A stretch of 64,000 nt of DNA from Primulina eburnea (taxonomy: Eukaryota > Streptophyta > Magnoliopsida > Lamiales > Gesneriaceae). Numbering within the stretch: the first letter of the stretch is position 1; each line of letters starts with the position of its first letter. The stretch lies in assembly GCF_022965805.1 (NCBI RefSeq), contig NC_133101.1, forward strand, positions 13,487,054 to 13,551,053. The letters are read 5' to 3'. The notes beneath the pieces are model-generated. The model had not been told where the DNA came from, made no database searches, and worked only from the letters and a program-made list of their open reading frames with translations. This document shows, one piece after another, positions 9,653 through 21,462 of the stretch. A program made the translations under genes and the position numbers.

Positions 9653-10884
9653 ATTATAGGTTGTCATCAAGTCATTGAATGGGTTCAAACTTATTGGATG
9701 TGCCCAAAATTTCGAGTTCTTGGTCTGTAGTATTTATATATTTTTGTGGCCTTCACACAACCTATTAATGAATATATAATTCAGTCTTCGGAAAATTAAT
9801 CGACAAGATATACCATCCGAGCAGATCCTATAAACGGTTTCTATCTTATACATATCATCAACCACAATGCATCTGCTACTATGTATGTCGATACCATACT
9901 GAACCTCGCCATCTGATGATCCTCGTGGAGTCGATAAATGAGTCAAAGTCTAGCACTAGTACGTAGATCATCTATGTTGTCTCGGATCAAAATACTAATG
10001 ATATAAAACCTTAACTGCAGACTAATCTACTCGATAAATAATAACCAATTGGAAAGTCGGATGGAAGGTTGTCCAGTGACTCATCATATGATCACACATC
10101 TGTATGATTGAATATCTCTACGCACATACCAACTAAACGTGACCTATAACATCACATATATGTCTCGAAATAGAGTGACCAATGTATACCTTATTTTTTA
10201 ATCAAAATTGGATAATCGTTTTTTTTCCGACGAAATTAAGGTGTAAGAATTGTCATACAAAAGTACAAAACAAATGTTTTTTTTTTTACTTTTACCCCAT
10301 CATATATTGATATGAAGATTTCATTCCGTGGATTCATGAATGATTTCAACTTTTGTCAAATTTTTGTCTACCTTTTCCTGAACTAATAATGTTGCAAATC
10401 ATTAATGAATCAAGTCTTAAAAAAAAATTTTAGAAAAAAATCATAAAGAAACTAAATATTTGGAAAAAAAACATATTATCATTATATAGTATACATATGA
10501 TTTATGAGCTAAATTATTTATATATTATATTAAATAAACACCATGTGTATATCGGCTAGTTTAAGTGTAAAGATAAAGTTCAATCATTGGGATACTTTTG
10601 CACGCGTGTGGAGATTTTGTGTGCTTACACGAATGAATCAGTTGGAATATGTGAAAAAGTTGTTTAAAGATGAAAAAGCTGATTCTTTGATAGATTCGGA
10701 TATACATTAAATTATACAGTCACAAACACAAAACGTGGCAGTGGAGGTGTCACAAGGGGTTTTGTGAAAAAGTTGATTCCTTTTGATAGATTCGTAAAAA
10801 CATTAAAGTATATAGTCACAAATCACAACACGTGGCAGTAGAGGTGTCACAAGGGGTTTTGTGTGACAAAGTGTGTAGTAGGTT
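9653..10884. other. AT-rich spacer, no gene (unit 1)
   Basis: No coding signal. Short frames such as 9734-9946 recur in unit 2 but show no domain. Near 10728-10860 a short segment is repeated: ACGTGGCAGT...GAGGTGTCACAAGGGG occurs twice about 100 bases apart, and this pair is conserved in unit 2. Confidence 0.6.
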
Positions 10885-11114
10885 GAGGGATGACAATGGG
10901 GTGGAGTTGGGTTTGTTATCTCCATCCTAGTCTTTGAATTACATCCCTACCCCTATACCTGTCACGATCTTCGTTTTTTCGGGTTCGGGTTCGGTTCCCA
11001 TTTCAAAAATATTAATGGGGCAACACGGCGTGGGTACAGGGATTCCCCGCCCCGATCCCCGTTTCGAGTTTTCCCCGTGGGTCTCCAAATCCGTGGAAAA
11101 AATTGTCATCTCTA
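10885..11114. mobile_element. hAT-type MITE, unit 1 (230 bp)
   Basis: The terminal inverted repeats are GAGGGATGACAAT at the left and ATTGTCATCTCTA at the right. The interior is rich in GGGG/CCCC and encodes nothing. The flanking 8-mers AGTAGGTT and AATAGGTG are a decayed version of the perfect duplication seen in unit 2. A frame at 10934-11119 is a by-product of the low-complexity interior. Confidence 0.75.
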
Positions 11115-12348
11115 AATAGGTGTTGGTGTTTAAATTTATGGAAAATAACTTTTTTAATCAGCCAATATTGTTTATTTTGAATTTTAGTTTATTAACAGGT
11201 TAAATTTTGGTCATTGTACACTAACTATCAGTGTTCGGTTATTTTGGTTAAATTGCTTATGCGACGCTAAATATATTAACTTTTTCGACATCATAGCAGC
11301 ATTCTTTTTAATGTTAGTAAATTTTTGGTTCAACTTAACAATTTTCAATGTAAGATCAATATTTTTTGTTTCAATGTCACAATTTTCAATATAAAATCAA
11401 TACTATAAAGATAATTTTCTTAACTAAACACATAAACTAAGCTTTACAATAATGACATTCTATTACAATTAACTATAAAAAAATTGATTTTTTAGCATTT
11501 TTATTTGCAAACTGATCAATCAATATTTCATAAATAGATTTTTATTAGAACTCATTGATGTTGCGGAATATCACGAACCGGAACCTTCTTGTGCATTCCA
11601 AAAACTTCTAAATAGGTGTTCTGTAGAGGTTCAAGCACTTCTAAAACATTCTCCATATTTCATCAATTAAAAGTTTTCTATGAAATCTTTTGTGCATAGA
11701 ATAATCATTTAGAATAGTATAGAATGGAATTAACTAGAATAGTGTAGATCTTAGAACCTCCTAGAGAGTTGATATGTATCTATTTCATTGTAGAAAGCTA
11801 CTAGTATAAATAGGATTAATATAAATAGGGTGAAGCTCTTATGTAAACTACCAAGTTTTCAAGCAATATAACATTTTTTTTCAAAGTTTTCTTGAAGCAT
11901 TTTTACTTAAGTCACTTACACACAAGCACCAAAGGACTTTATCTATGCAGCTTACATGGGTAAACAGATAAAGTAAATGTCATAATTGTACACAACCGTA
12001 AAATATTATTAAAATAAAGATCGTTTTACATTAGAGCCAATAAAAACTCAAGCCACAAGTTGGCTCGATGGACACCTACTCTAACAAATGCAAAATACTA
12101 GGAAATTCAAATATCCAACCATATTTTTCCTACCAATTAATAGAATAAACATCCTTCCATGGTAGTTATTATGTATAGGACATATCAGTGGATTTTCACA
12201 GAAGCACCGTAGAAGGAAAAATTGGAAACACAGACCTGCTGACGGAGATAGAGGCCTGTCATAAATCATAGATTGTAAGGGGCTGCTGACTGAGGATTTC
12301 AGTCGAGAGGGCGGACTTTTCATTGAAAATTTTTAAAGTGGAATTTCG
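11115..12348. other. Spacer downstream of the pseudogene 3' end (unit 1)
   Basis: AT-rich and without a supported gene. It would include the 3' flank and any terminator or poly(A) region of the TFIIIC-like pseudogene, whose stop is at 12349-12351. A 76-codon region at 12081-12323 is open in both units but has no recognisable domain. Confidence 0.5.
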
Positions 12349-12721
12349 TTATACTTGAGATGGGGAGAGTAAATATTCAGGCTGTAATCTTTGTAGAAGT
12401 ATCCCACATAAGGGACAACATGGTGAGAAAGATTTCTTGAAGACTGAAGATTCGAAAAAAGATTTAAAATTGGAAGGGTATAAAGGCATCGTGAAAAAAA
12501 TTAGAGGTGCCAACTTTGAAGCTCATCTTTGACAACACATGCAAAACCGGGAATATGTAGCAGGGCAAAGTTGCATAGATACAGAACACCGGTGTAGCTT
12601 ATGGGTTTGACCAACTCCATTGCCATTCTTCACTCCCGAACAAATGGCGTATTCTATTGATTCAAATGGCACAATTGCTGAACAAAAACTGCAATGTTCT
12701 TCATATTCAAAACTCTCTCTC
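12349..12721 (-). pseudogene. Zinc-finger terminal exon, unit 1
   Basis: The exon starts after an AACAG acceptor at 12722-12726 and ends in ...YLLSPSQV and TAA. Cysteine pairs HCSFC, AIC, RCS...LC, FCMCC and CPLC match the zinc finger typical of the C-terminus of this family. CGA to TGA at 12523-12525, just after CMCCQR, truncates the domain; unit 2 keeps the Arg codon at 28842-28844. Confidence 0.8.
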
Positions 12722-12852
12722 CTGTTAATAAAGCAAGAATGGAACCAGCCTTCAGCTAATAGATTGATACAGTATCTTAAGATGCTATTCTATGTATGTG
12801 TGCATGAATGAACCAAAAGAAGTTCAACAAAGATAAGAACATCATGAATTAC

Positions 12853-13554
12853 CTCTTCTTAATTTTACCAACTTTGGCAGCAAGAAATTTTAAATCATCC
12901 TCGACAATTTTCTCATGAAGTGAGATATAGTGCTCCAGTGGTGGCCATTCATCAGGACGCCAACAGCCAACATCGCAAAAATTTGTTGGCACATCTGAAA
13001 GAAGATCTAAAATGGCAGAAAAATATAAACCAACAAGTCTTCTCTGTGGTTCATTTTCACAGCACAACTGCAACTCCTTCCATACACTTGTCTGTTCCTC
13101 TATGGCACTGCTGAATCTTTCTAAGTCTTGGTGTTTTCTACTCTCGCTCACCTCATCATGTTTAAGCACAACATGCCTGATGATTACATTGATGAGGTGC
13201 AACTTACGGGTTGAAAGAGTGGGCAAAATTTTAAATGCCGTAGACAAGAACGTAGTACAAATGCCAAAATTGGATCCAAAATAAGATGTCAACCATTTCT
13301 GCAGAATATTCTCTACATAGTTTGGTATCGACTGTTTGAAAGACACGAGGGCTGCCACAATATCCCAAATTTTCAGAAGCCCACTGAAGGTCCCACACAG
13401 ACTCAGAGACCATAATATGTTTTTTTCCCACCAAATTAATTCTACCTCAGGGAAACCAGGAAATTATCCGAAATCAATATCAAAACATATATTGAAGGAA
13501 GTGTCCAATTGCTGCCCTCCAATCCAAAGGAACTCGATAGTAGCTTTCTGAGTT
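12853..13554 (-). pseudogene. Helical C-terminal exon, unit 1 (702 bp)
   Basis: The exon has plausible borders: AG at 13555-13556 and GT at 12851-12852. It reads EFLWIGGQQLDT near the start, NILWSLSLCGTFSGLLKIWD in the middle and VGKIKKR at the end. One TAA at 13464-13466 interrupts D-F-G-stop-F-P-G-F-P. The same stop occurs in unit 2. Length is a multiple of three, whereas unit 2 is one base longer. Confidence 0.8.
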
Positions 13555-15666
13555 CTTAAAATTACAATAACATTTATTGGTCAATCAAACATAGGTAACT
13601 TTTTGAATGGTTAGTTCTTATTGCTTCCATTCAGATTTTGACTAAATCATCAAAATTTTCTTTTAAAGAAATGTGGGTGCTTGTTTGTTGCAAGCATCTA
13701 TCCATATGGCAGTTGCTATTTCATAATTTGATACCAGAAAATATAATTTTAAAAGTTCACCTTTCCTGGTACATGGGATTTAATAAATCAGAATCAAATC
13801 TTCGAGCCTGCAAATAACAGACACCAAACTTCTTAGAACTAGATTTAAGTACAGGGGTATCAATGACATCTATTCAGCATAAGGTAAAAGGTGACCAAGT
13901 GCAAGAAAAGGATCAAGAGATTCCATTGCTTAGAGTCATTTCAGTCAACTAAGCTCCTTTTCCTAGGTATTATTATATGACCACTGTTCCGGAGAGATGA
14001 AATTTCGATCTTTCTATTTTCCTCTTTATTTTTATTTTCAGTAAATTTTCTTTATTTTTGTAAAGGGCAAGAAGCAAGATATTGACCAATCTCATCTGAA
14101 ACATAATATGAGAGAAGTATAAAATCAATTTTTTGGATGGTATGTTATCTAATAGTTTTCTCAAAATGCTATGAATAGAATTCATTTTTTTCTTCAAATC
14201 TTGAATCGCTACATCGAGTGAGTTAATTATTTTGACTTGAAATTTGATAAGAGAGAAAAACTAGTACAATATTCAGGTGCTGAATCAACAGTAATAACCT
14301 AATTACACGAGCATTCACAAGTTCCATAATAAGATATAATCAAAGTAGCTGTTCTAAATTTTGAAAGCATAAGTAGCAGACTTTTAGCAGGATATGCTGA
14401 CCTCCCTCAGCAAAGAAAATGAAGCATGAACAGTTTCAGATGACTTCAGCAGTTCCTTAATATTCACCAGCCAAATCTTCATTCTATAAACAAAAAAAAA
14501 GAGGAAAGTCACAAAATTAAATGTTATAATCAAATAAAAGGTAAACCTTAATTTGAGACTCTCCGAAATTGATCTTGGAAAGATAATTATACATCATCTC
14601 TGATATGTCCATAACCTAGAAAATTTCAGATTATAACTTTAGCAAATGTGTGAAAAACAAACATTAAATTTAGGAATCACAGATAACATACTAGATTCCA
14701 AATTCATGACATTTATTATGCATAAGCAACAAAACCGTAAATACAACAAACTTGAAGGGTTATGAAATTCTTTTTGAAAGAAATGTTGATTAGGTATTGC
14801 CTCTCCAAACATAAACAAAGCCTCCAGTACTAACACAACAAATTTACACATTAGCACAAATATGAATCTACTCATGGGCTCATAACCAACACAGAACCAA
14901 CAATAAGAACATAATTAAGAGCATCTATAGACACAAGAATTGAAACAATTCCATTGCTAAAATTTTCACAATTTTTTTGGTTCAGGAAGATTATTAAAGT
15001 GAAGAGACAGCGAGCTCGAACCATAATTCTGGTCATGCCACCACTACTTCCTGAAAGCTTCATTTATAAAATACTTAATACCTCAATCCATTCAGCCGAA
15101 AAATCACAGAAGGGAAAGCAGTAAAGTTTGACGCGTCTCCCAGTGATGCAAACAGCAAGCAAACAACTGCACGATTCATAGCAAAATGTAGAATTAATTC
15201 AGGGAGGCAACTTGCGTTGCATACTCAAACAAAAACTTCGATCAGGGGTAATGGTATCAGTACCCAGCATTGCTGGCAAGACCTGCAGGAGACCAGGAAA
15301 TTGACCTAACACATGGTCATGTATCCCGCGACACATGCATTGGGAACAAGCACCCATAGAGAAAATCTATCCCTGTGACAAAATGAAAACAAAATCAAAT
15401 GCAGTGACATGAGAAAATAAAAAGTACTTGAAACCTCAACTCAAAATTAATTTTCATTTGCACTGTAAAACCACAAACCCAGAAATCCAAATGGCATCCA
15501 AATTGTGTACATACATACATACAATGAGCTCATTCAAAACTATGAAATTCATTTTTTAATATGATTCTACGTACCTCCAGCATTTATGACACCAATGGAA
15601 AAAGGTTTGCTTGGGAGAACAGAAATTACACCTCGACATCCAGCTCCAGAAGGTTTAACAGGATTC

Positions 15667-16325
15667 TAACCAAGTGAACAACAAGCATATACCAGTGATT
15701 CAAAGGCTAAATCAAACAGTATAAAATTAAATCCTAATTTGAAAAAACAAATAAAAAGTAAGGTAATATGAATTATATAGACCAACTACTATAAGATTCT
15801 CTATCAAATTCAAATCAGACCCTGTATTGAACTCCAACATAAAACAGCTTCCAGACCAGTTATGAAGATCAGGTAGATTAAAATGTAAGCATAAATTTGA
15901 CGTTTAAAATTCAATAACAATGCAAAAATCTTCGGCTAAAAAATAATCATGCTATTCAGAAATATTATTACATTATATGCAATCAATTGATTTAGTAGTT
16001 GTCTTTCCTAAGTCATGGGATCAGATCCCATCTGGTGGATCACAGAATACTGGAATCAAAATCAGCGGTCATTGATTCTTGTTCATGTCAGTGCATGGTT
16101 AATAATGTCATCTGCATAATCCTCACACTAGCAGAATCACTTGACAGCCCAAAATTCTTGATCAACTAAAAACTCAGCTAGAACAGATTGAATGCCAGGA
16201 TACTTCTGAACTTCAGCAATTTCAATGTTGAGACTCAAATACTATACATCGTATCAGTAAAATTGCATCAAAGCAATTCAATACTAAAATCAGCAAACTT
16301 TGAAAAGTTAACAATTACCAGGATC
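15667..16325 (-). other. Intron 1 of the pseudogene, unit 1
   Basis: This lies between exon 2 (15575-15665) and the exon 1 donor and holds no ORF. It is conserved with 60221-60875 in unit 2. It ends at the chimeric gypsy insertion. Confidence 0.65.
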
Positions 16326-17593
16326 ATAAAATGGTATTTTTAAGGAATATTCAAGTGACGATCGAGGAACGGGGACCGAGGGCTAAAAATGTAAAAGGAT
16401 TTTTATTAAATAATTATATTTAATTATTTAAAATGCGGTCGATGCTTTTAAGTAATTTTTGAAAATATAGGGTTTTGAGGTGATTTTATACGCCGTGACG
16501 TAAATTTTATCGGTGTTGGTTTTTCAACTAAAAAACGAGCTTTTAAGCAACCCGACTAATAAATTCACATTTTTATTAAAAGAAAACTTTGTTACTATTT
16601 TATTTAAAATCCAAATTAGACTAATGGGCCTAATTTAATGGCTTAATAGGCCTAAAGTTTAGTTTAGTGATTTGTTACTATTTAATTTGTAAAAAAATTC
16701 AAAAGCCTAGACTACCTTGCACAAGCTATCGGCCACACTCTTTTTCTATTTCAAAACTCTCTCCCCCACACACCCTACAACATCTCACGGCTGCACACAC
16801 AAGCAAATTTAGAGGGGAATTCTTGTGGATTTTCGAAGGTTTTAGCAAATCAAGCCAAAGGGTTCCTCCGTTCTTCGTCGTCAACGGATTTTCGAGCGTA
16901 TTACACGCAAAGGCACACCTTAATCTCCATTTTCTCATCCATCATGTCATATTATTTATTTAAATTGTTGGATGCATGAAACACTTTTAATTTTCTTCCA
17001 GAAATCCGATTTACTGCATGTGTAGCCTTCGGCTTATGAGTTTGGTGCATGAAAATTTGTTATATGCATGATTAAGGGGCTGCCATCAAGTCTAGGTAAG
17101 GTTAGGTAAAGTTTTACTAGGTTTAAGACACACACGCACCCCACATAAGCAGTAGGAAAACAAAGAAAATCAGAAAACGTGAACTGCACTCGGTTGTCTT
17201 TGGTGGAGGGCGATAGGGTTTCAAGTAGGAGAGTGGGGCTTGGTGCGGCTCTTGTCCAGGGGCTAGCCAGGGGCGTGGAGGAGACCAGGGAAGAGTCCTA
17301 GCCATGCTAGGACTCGAGGGGAGAGGCGGCGAAGAGTCCCTTGCAAGAGGGACTCTACCCGAGAACTGCACAGCATGGTTCAGCGCTCATGCAAGCGCTC
17401 CAGGGCTGAGGGACTTGGCTCGGGGTTACGGGCTGGGCTAGGAAGGTTCACTAGGGTCCTAGGCGAGTGTTGGAGAGGTGAGTTAGGGAACCAAGTCATG
17501 GGTTAGGGTTTAGACACCATAAAACGTGAGGGCCATGCACTGCTGCTCTCGGCCAGCAAATGGTAAGTCTAGGGTTGCTTCGTTTTCGGGCAT
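16326..17593 (+). repeat. Gypsy C-type LTR fragment, inverted relative to its gag
   Basis: This begins about 150 bases into the C-type LTR, with TAAAATGGTATTTTT, and continues through the segment that appears in reverse at 39105-40405. Short open frames on either strand (for example 17123-17371) repeat at the other copy and are LTR by-products. Confidence 0.8.
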
Positions 17594-18055
17594 AGGAAGG
17601 ACAATAAGATCTGCCCGGACAACATCTTTAAATAAACGAAGCGCCAGATTCTTGACAATCTTAGTCGTGAGCATTTGATCACCGGAAAGAATAGTAACTT
17701 TGAAACCCAAACCCATATCTTGAGGAATAGTTTTCAATCTTTCGATGAAGGTTTCAGATATGAAGGAATGTGTAGCCCCTGAATCTAGCAACGCATAGGT
17801 AGCTACACCTAGAATGATGATCCTCCCTACGGTGGAAATGTCTTTTAAATCTTTTCGCGTTGAAGATTAAGGATTTACTATCATTAATTCCCAAAGTTAT
17901 GTAAAGATTTCGAGTTGAACTTAAACATTTCTTTAGAGAAATTGCACTTAGGTCCTTTAATTTCGATTATTTGCAATTAAGACCCTTAAGTTTTTGAAAA
18001 TTCCAAATTGACCCCCCTAAATTTCGAAAATTTCCTTGTTATTCAGCTTCTCGCA
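17594..18055 (-). pseudogene. Gypsy protease fragment and upstream intron remnant
   Basis: Minus-strand [15 protein letters not shown] with the protease catalytic DSG, cut off after IVLPMPE at the inversion junction. Upstream of the protease is the same splice-acceptor-like context (CCACCGTAG followed by GGAGG) seen in gypsy C and D, then intron-like sequence to about 18055 with no open frame. Confidence 0.75.
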
Positions 18056-18564
18056 TCCGGGGTGAAATACTTCTCATAAAACTTTGTCTTGAACTGAGCC
18101 CAAGTGAGTGTAGCAAGGTCAACACCGTGCTCGACTCCTTCCTACCATAAAGAAGCGTCATCTCTAAACAGATAAGTGGTACACCTCACTCGGTCCGCAT
18201 CTCCCATATCGAGGTAGCGAAAATGTACTTCCAGTGAACGAATCCAACCCTCTGCAGCAAAAGGATCGGTAGTGCCAGAAAATTCCTTTGGCGCTAGCCT
18301 CCGGAACTGATCATAAACGTCGCGCGGTGGCCTAGGTGGCTGCTGCTGCTGCTGCATCTGCTGTAACTGCAGCTGTAACTGCTGCTGCTGAAGCTGCTGC
18401 TGCTGTAACTGTTGCTCGAAGAGACGAGCCATACCCTCTAATGCACGAGTAGCAGGATCCCCCGGTGGGGGTTGTGGTGGCGTTCCATTTCCTTGAGTAT
18501 TTCCTCGACGATTAACACTGTTCTCGGCTTGATTCTCATGAACGGGTGCACGTCTATGAGGCAT
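18056..18564 (-). pseudogene. Gypsy gag N-terminal fragment with poly-Gln
   Basis: The ATG is at 18564-18562 (MPHRRAPVHENQ). A Pro-rich segment and a Gln/Leu tract of about 40 residues follow, then the gag core: YDQFRRLAPKEFSGTTDP, AEGWIRSLEVHF and DRVRCTTYLF. It stops at LW-TAG where the family reads LWWEGV (TGG to TAG near 18139). The zinc knuckle region is missing. Confidence 0.8.
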
Positions 18565-18958
18565 TATATCTGAACGTTTTCCAAATTCTAACGTAACCAA
18601 CATGCATTTAAATCTAAGTTCTCTAATCATGTGACATATCTTAATTTAATTAGCAATTTAAGCATGCATAGCGAAATACTAGAAAAGCTAGTAAACAAGT
18701 AGCATAATCATGATATTCATAAGCAGGTAATAACATACTGAATCACATAATTAATTAATGCAATTCAAACAATTAATTAAAATACAAAGAAATTTAATAA
18801 TTGCGTGCATGTGCTTTACGTGAACTTTAAAATTTTCGGGGCGTTACAGTAACGAGGCCACCAGAAGCGACCGCCACCAGATTCTCTTCGTACCAAGCAA
18901 CAGCGTTCGGATAACAAGGCGCTGATACGAACACCGCTGCTTGGAAGCGGGAAGACAT

Positions 18959-20221
18959 TGTTGAAGAGAATTGAAACAAAAAGCAGAGCGGCGTTTTATT
19001 ATTTTGGAGTGAAGAGGATTCGATGCTTCGACCTAATTTGTGAAACAGCTCGAATAGTCCAAATCGAATTACACCATATAACCTACATATATTTGTATTT
19101 CCTAGACTAGACTAGAAGACTAAAAAAAATCTTCTATTTTATATTATTAAAAAAAATAAAAATATTTATTTTTATGTGGATTTAGGGATTTCTCTCTTAG
19201 AGGGCAAAAACAATGGATATTGAGGAAGCAACAAGCAATGAAGAAATGAAGTTGAAACATTAGTCAATCACATGCATTACCCAATTTAGGGGTGAGTAGA
19301 AACCAAAGCCAAATCAAATAGTTGATTTGGGTTTTAGTCGATCGATTTATGTTGGTTTTAAAATTAATCATATCGAAAAAATTGGTTTTGTTCAAAGTTT
19401 TGGTGAAAAATCCTAACCGAACCAATTTTATAAATATATAATATTTTTAATTATATACATATTATTTTATTTTATGTCATATAATTGATATTATGAAAGT
19501 TTGATGATTGGTATTGGTGGCACATTTTATAAAGCTAAAAAAAATTGACCATTATCCCGTTCAATCTTCACAAGTATTTATTGATCTTCATGATGTTTTT
19601 GGAAAAAGGTTAACAACCTCGAGCAAGAAATCTTGGATGCGAGTGAATTTACGCTTACCAAATACCCAAGTTGGATAAACATAAAAGATAAATGTCTTTC
19701 TTTCTTTAAAGTGTGATAATGGATGATATTGAAGCTATTTCTAAAAGTTGAACTATTGAAAACTTATATTTATCTATTTATAATAGCTAGTTTTGAAATT
19801 TAAATTGTGATTATAAAAAGTCAAAATATTTTATTTGAACAAAATTAAAATTTAAAATTGAACATCCAAAGGTTCGCGACGGAATTGAAACAGCCGTCGC
19901 AATATTAAACGACGATTTTTTAAAAAAAACCGCCGTTTAAGAAGCGACGGTTTGTAACCATAAAATGCATAAAAAAAAACTACTACGCAAAAATTAAAAT
20001 TATGTAGTAAATTTTCAGGGAAAAAAAAAATTAAAACCTAATTTGTGCGAAGATATGCAGCTCCACGTAACGCTGGAAGATCGTACCGACGAGCAAATCT
20101 ACGAAATAAATACGAAAAAATGTTAGTACAAAATTAAAAAATCGAAACTTCGAAAAATTGATAGAGTTTAACTACTACTAGAGATAGATGAAAAATCGTT
20201 TAAGAAATTGTCTGCGAACCT
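18959..20221. other. 5' flank of the pseudogene and AT-rich spacer, unit 1
   Basis: This region is conserved with 60990-62269 in unit 2. It should contain the ancestral promoter of the TFIIIC-like gene, but I see no unambiguous TATA box. A segment starting TAGGGGTGAGTAG at 19287, rich in AACC/GGTT, resembles one end of a hAT-type element. Its partner end is not clear. From about 19870 the first CGACGG motifs appear. Confidence 0.45.
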
Positions 20222-20780
20222 CGGTATATATAGAATTATAGCGACGGTTTTGAATAAAACCGTTGCTATATAGCAACGATTCAACCAAAACCGTCGCGAT
20301 AATAGCGACAGTTTTGGTAAAAACCGTCCCCGATCTAGATCGGCGACGGTTGTTGCATAATGGCGACGGTTTTGTAAAAACCGTCGCCGATCTAGATCGA
20401 CGACTGTTTTATTAAAACCGTCGCTATTATAGCGATTGGTTTTCTTTAAACCGTTGCTATAATAGCGACTGTTTTTAATAAAACCGTCGCTTGTCAAATT
20501 AAGAGACGGTTTCCTAAAACCGTCGCTACAAAATAACGACGGGTAGAATACAAGACTGTCGCATAATGCGACGGGTAAAAAACCCGTCGCACAAAATAAC
20601 GACGGGTTTATCAAACAGTGGCAATATTAGCGACAGTTTATGAAAAACCGTCGCTATTATAGCCACGATTTTTCTTGAACCGTCGCTATTCTAGCGACGG
20701 TTTTAATTTAACCGTCGCTTAATTTGATAAGCGACGGTTTTATTTAAAACCGTCGCTATGCTTTCCGTTTTTTTGTAGTG
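20222..20780. mobile_element. CACTA-like terminus with subterminal repeat array, unit 1
   Basis: The right end reads, on the minus strand, CACTACAAAAAAACGG, the hallmark terminus of CACTA (En/Spm) transposons. Inside it lies about 560 bases of alternating AACCGTCGC and GCGACGGTT motifs, many forming perfect palindromes around TATTATA or similar. Such arrays are typical subterminal transposase-binding repeats. No transposase is present, and the left end is not clear, so this is a non-autonomous or truncated copy. The frame at 20168-20614 is a by-product of the repeats. Confidence 0.7.
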
Positions 20781-21246
20781 ACAACCCATATCAAATATAT
20801 AATATTAATTAGGAAATTGTAATTATGATCCTATTTATTTGTCTATTTTTTATTTTAGTCTTCTAAATTGTCAAATTTCCATCTTAGCATGTTATCTTAG
20901 TTTCTTTCTTCTTATTTTCTTTTTGCAATTTTAGTTTTTTTCTCACACAATGTTAATGAAGTGTTGACGCAACGTTACATGATGATGACGTGTACATTGT
21001 CACATTAAAACTTAGAGACACAGCAAAAATATTTTTTTATCCTGAGCTGACTGATCCGATAAAAAAATATTATCGTGGGTTCCAAAGAAAATTTCTTTGA
21101 TACCTAGCAGGATGTTGGTCATCATGGTTTAAGATCTCGGAATTAGTCGGAGAATACTACTCACTAATCGATGTACTAGTTTTTGATTTAGAAAATGAAA
21201 ACATAGCTTTCTTCTTTCTTCCTTGAACTTTCATTATAAAACCAAC
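20781..21246. other. Spacer at the unit 1/2 boundary
   Basis: AT-rich, without a gene. It ends at an LTR-like edge TGTCACGCCCCGAGACC (21247). The matching stretch 62843-63309 precedes unit 3. Confidence 0.5.
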
Positions 21247-21462
21247 ATGTCACGCCCCGAGACCGAGGCGTATGGTAAATGATTTCTTCTCGGTTTGGAA
21301 TTTGACATTCTCACCCCAACAATTTAGCATTGCATGAGTCTTGGCTAAACAATCCATTCTCAGAATGATGTCAAAATCCACCATTGAGAGTTGAATCGAG
21401 TCGGCATTGAACGTATGCATATTGTCACTGATTTTATAGTCTCGATGTAACTCGAAGGTTTC
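21247..21462 (-). pseudogene. Old gypsy protease relic, right part, unit 2
   Basis: The minus strand reads VDFDIILRMDCLAKTHAM and the following residues of the protease C-terminal region, directly next to a short LTR remnant at 21247. RT, RNase H and integrase are absent. The relic is split by the solo LTR, and its other half resumes at 24220. Confidence 0.7.

Larger units (their letters stand above)
16326..18849. mobile_element. Chimeric, internally inverted gypsy fragment in exon 1
   Basis: Unit 2 lacks this block: GATCG is followed directly by TAACGAGGC there. From about 16326 to 17593 the plus strand reads an LTR matching the reverse complement of 39105-40405 (LTR of gypsy C). At a CGGG microhomology near 17593 it switches to protease and then gag on the minus strand, ending with an LTR edge TGTAACGCCCCG at 18849 (minus). 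LTR and coding parts therefore point in opposite directions, which a simple insertion cannot give. No clear target duplication. Confidence 0.8.
12349..18958 (-). pseudogene. TFIIIC delta-like WD40 protein pseudogene, unit 1
   Basis: The gene runs right to left, with ATG at 18958-18956 and stop at 12349-12351. Recognisable exons: 18850-18958 (MSSRFQAAVFVSAPCYPNAV), 15575-15665, 15264-15372, 15082-15166, 14552-14615 (truncated), 14402-14483 (WD-type KIWL), 13761-13807, 12853-13554 and 12349-12721. The last exon carries the C-terminal zinc finger (EEHCSFCSA, AICSG, RCSVSMQLC, FCMCC, CPLCGILLQ). The family is the plant WD40 protein related to the TFIIIC 90-kDa subunit, which acts in RNA polymerase III initiation. 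Damage: a gypsy insertion in exon 1, TGA at 15317-15319 (CGA in unit 2), TAA at 13464-13466 (shared), TGA at 12523-12525 (CGA in unit 2), and loss of central exons. Identity rests on recalled family motifs. Confidence 0.75.
7251..21349. repeat. Tandem unit 1 (14.1 kb)
   Basis: This segment matches unit 2 base for base over long tracts: 7251-14266 against 21350-21462 plus 24220-30581, and 14552-21349 against about 59090-63411. The order and orientation are the same, so this is a direct tandem repeat. Unit-specific differences are the copia A insertion at the left edge, a private 516-bp duplication, a chimeric gypsy insertion (about 16326-18849) and loss of the exons kept at 58475-59090. Unit phase is arbitrary; I chose 7251 because it is the first shared base. 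Confidence 0.9.

Noticed and set aside
10934..11119. 61-codon frame rich in Gly, Pro and Ser
   Set aside because: It falls inside the GC-rich hAT-type MITE and merely translates its low-complexity interior.
12840..13560. Plus-strand frames (12920-13114, 13012-13284, 13336-13551) as genes
   Set aside because: They are antisense to a well-supported exon with matching splice sites.
17123..17371. 82-codon frame also present in reverse at 39319-39567
   Set aside because: Both lie in copies of the gypsy C LTR; no start context or domain, and the identity is explained by the repeat.
20168..20614. 148-codon open frame on the minus strand
   Set aside because: It runs across the CGACGG repeat array; the product is a repetitive by-product of the palindromes, not a protein family.
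20222..20780. CRISPR-like array because of regularly repeated short motifs
   Set aside because: Motifs are palindromic, irregularly spaced, end in a CACTA terminus, and the context is a plant genome.
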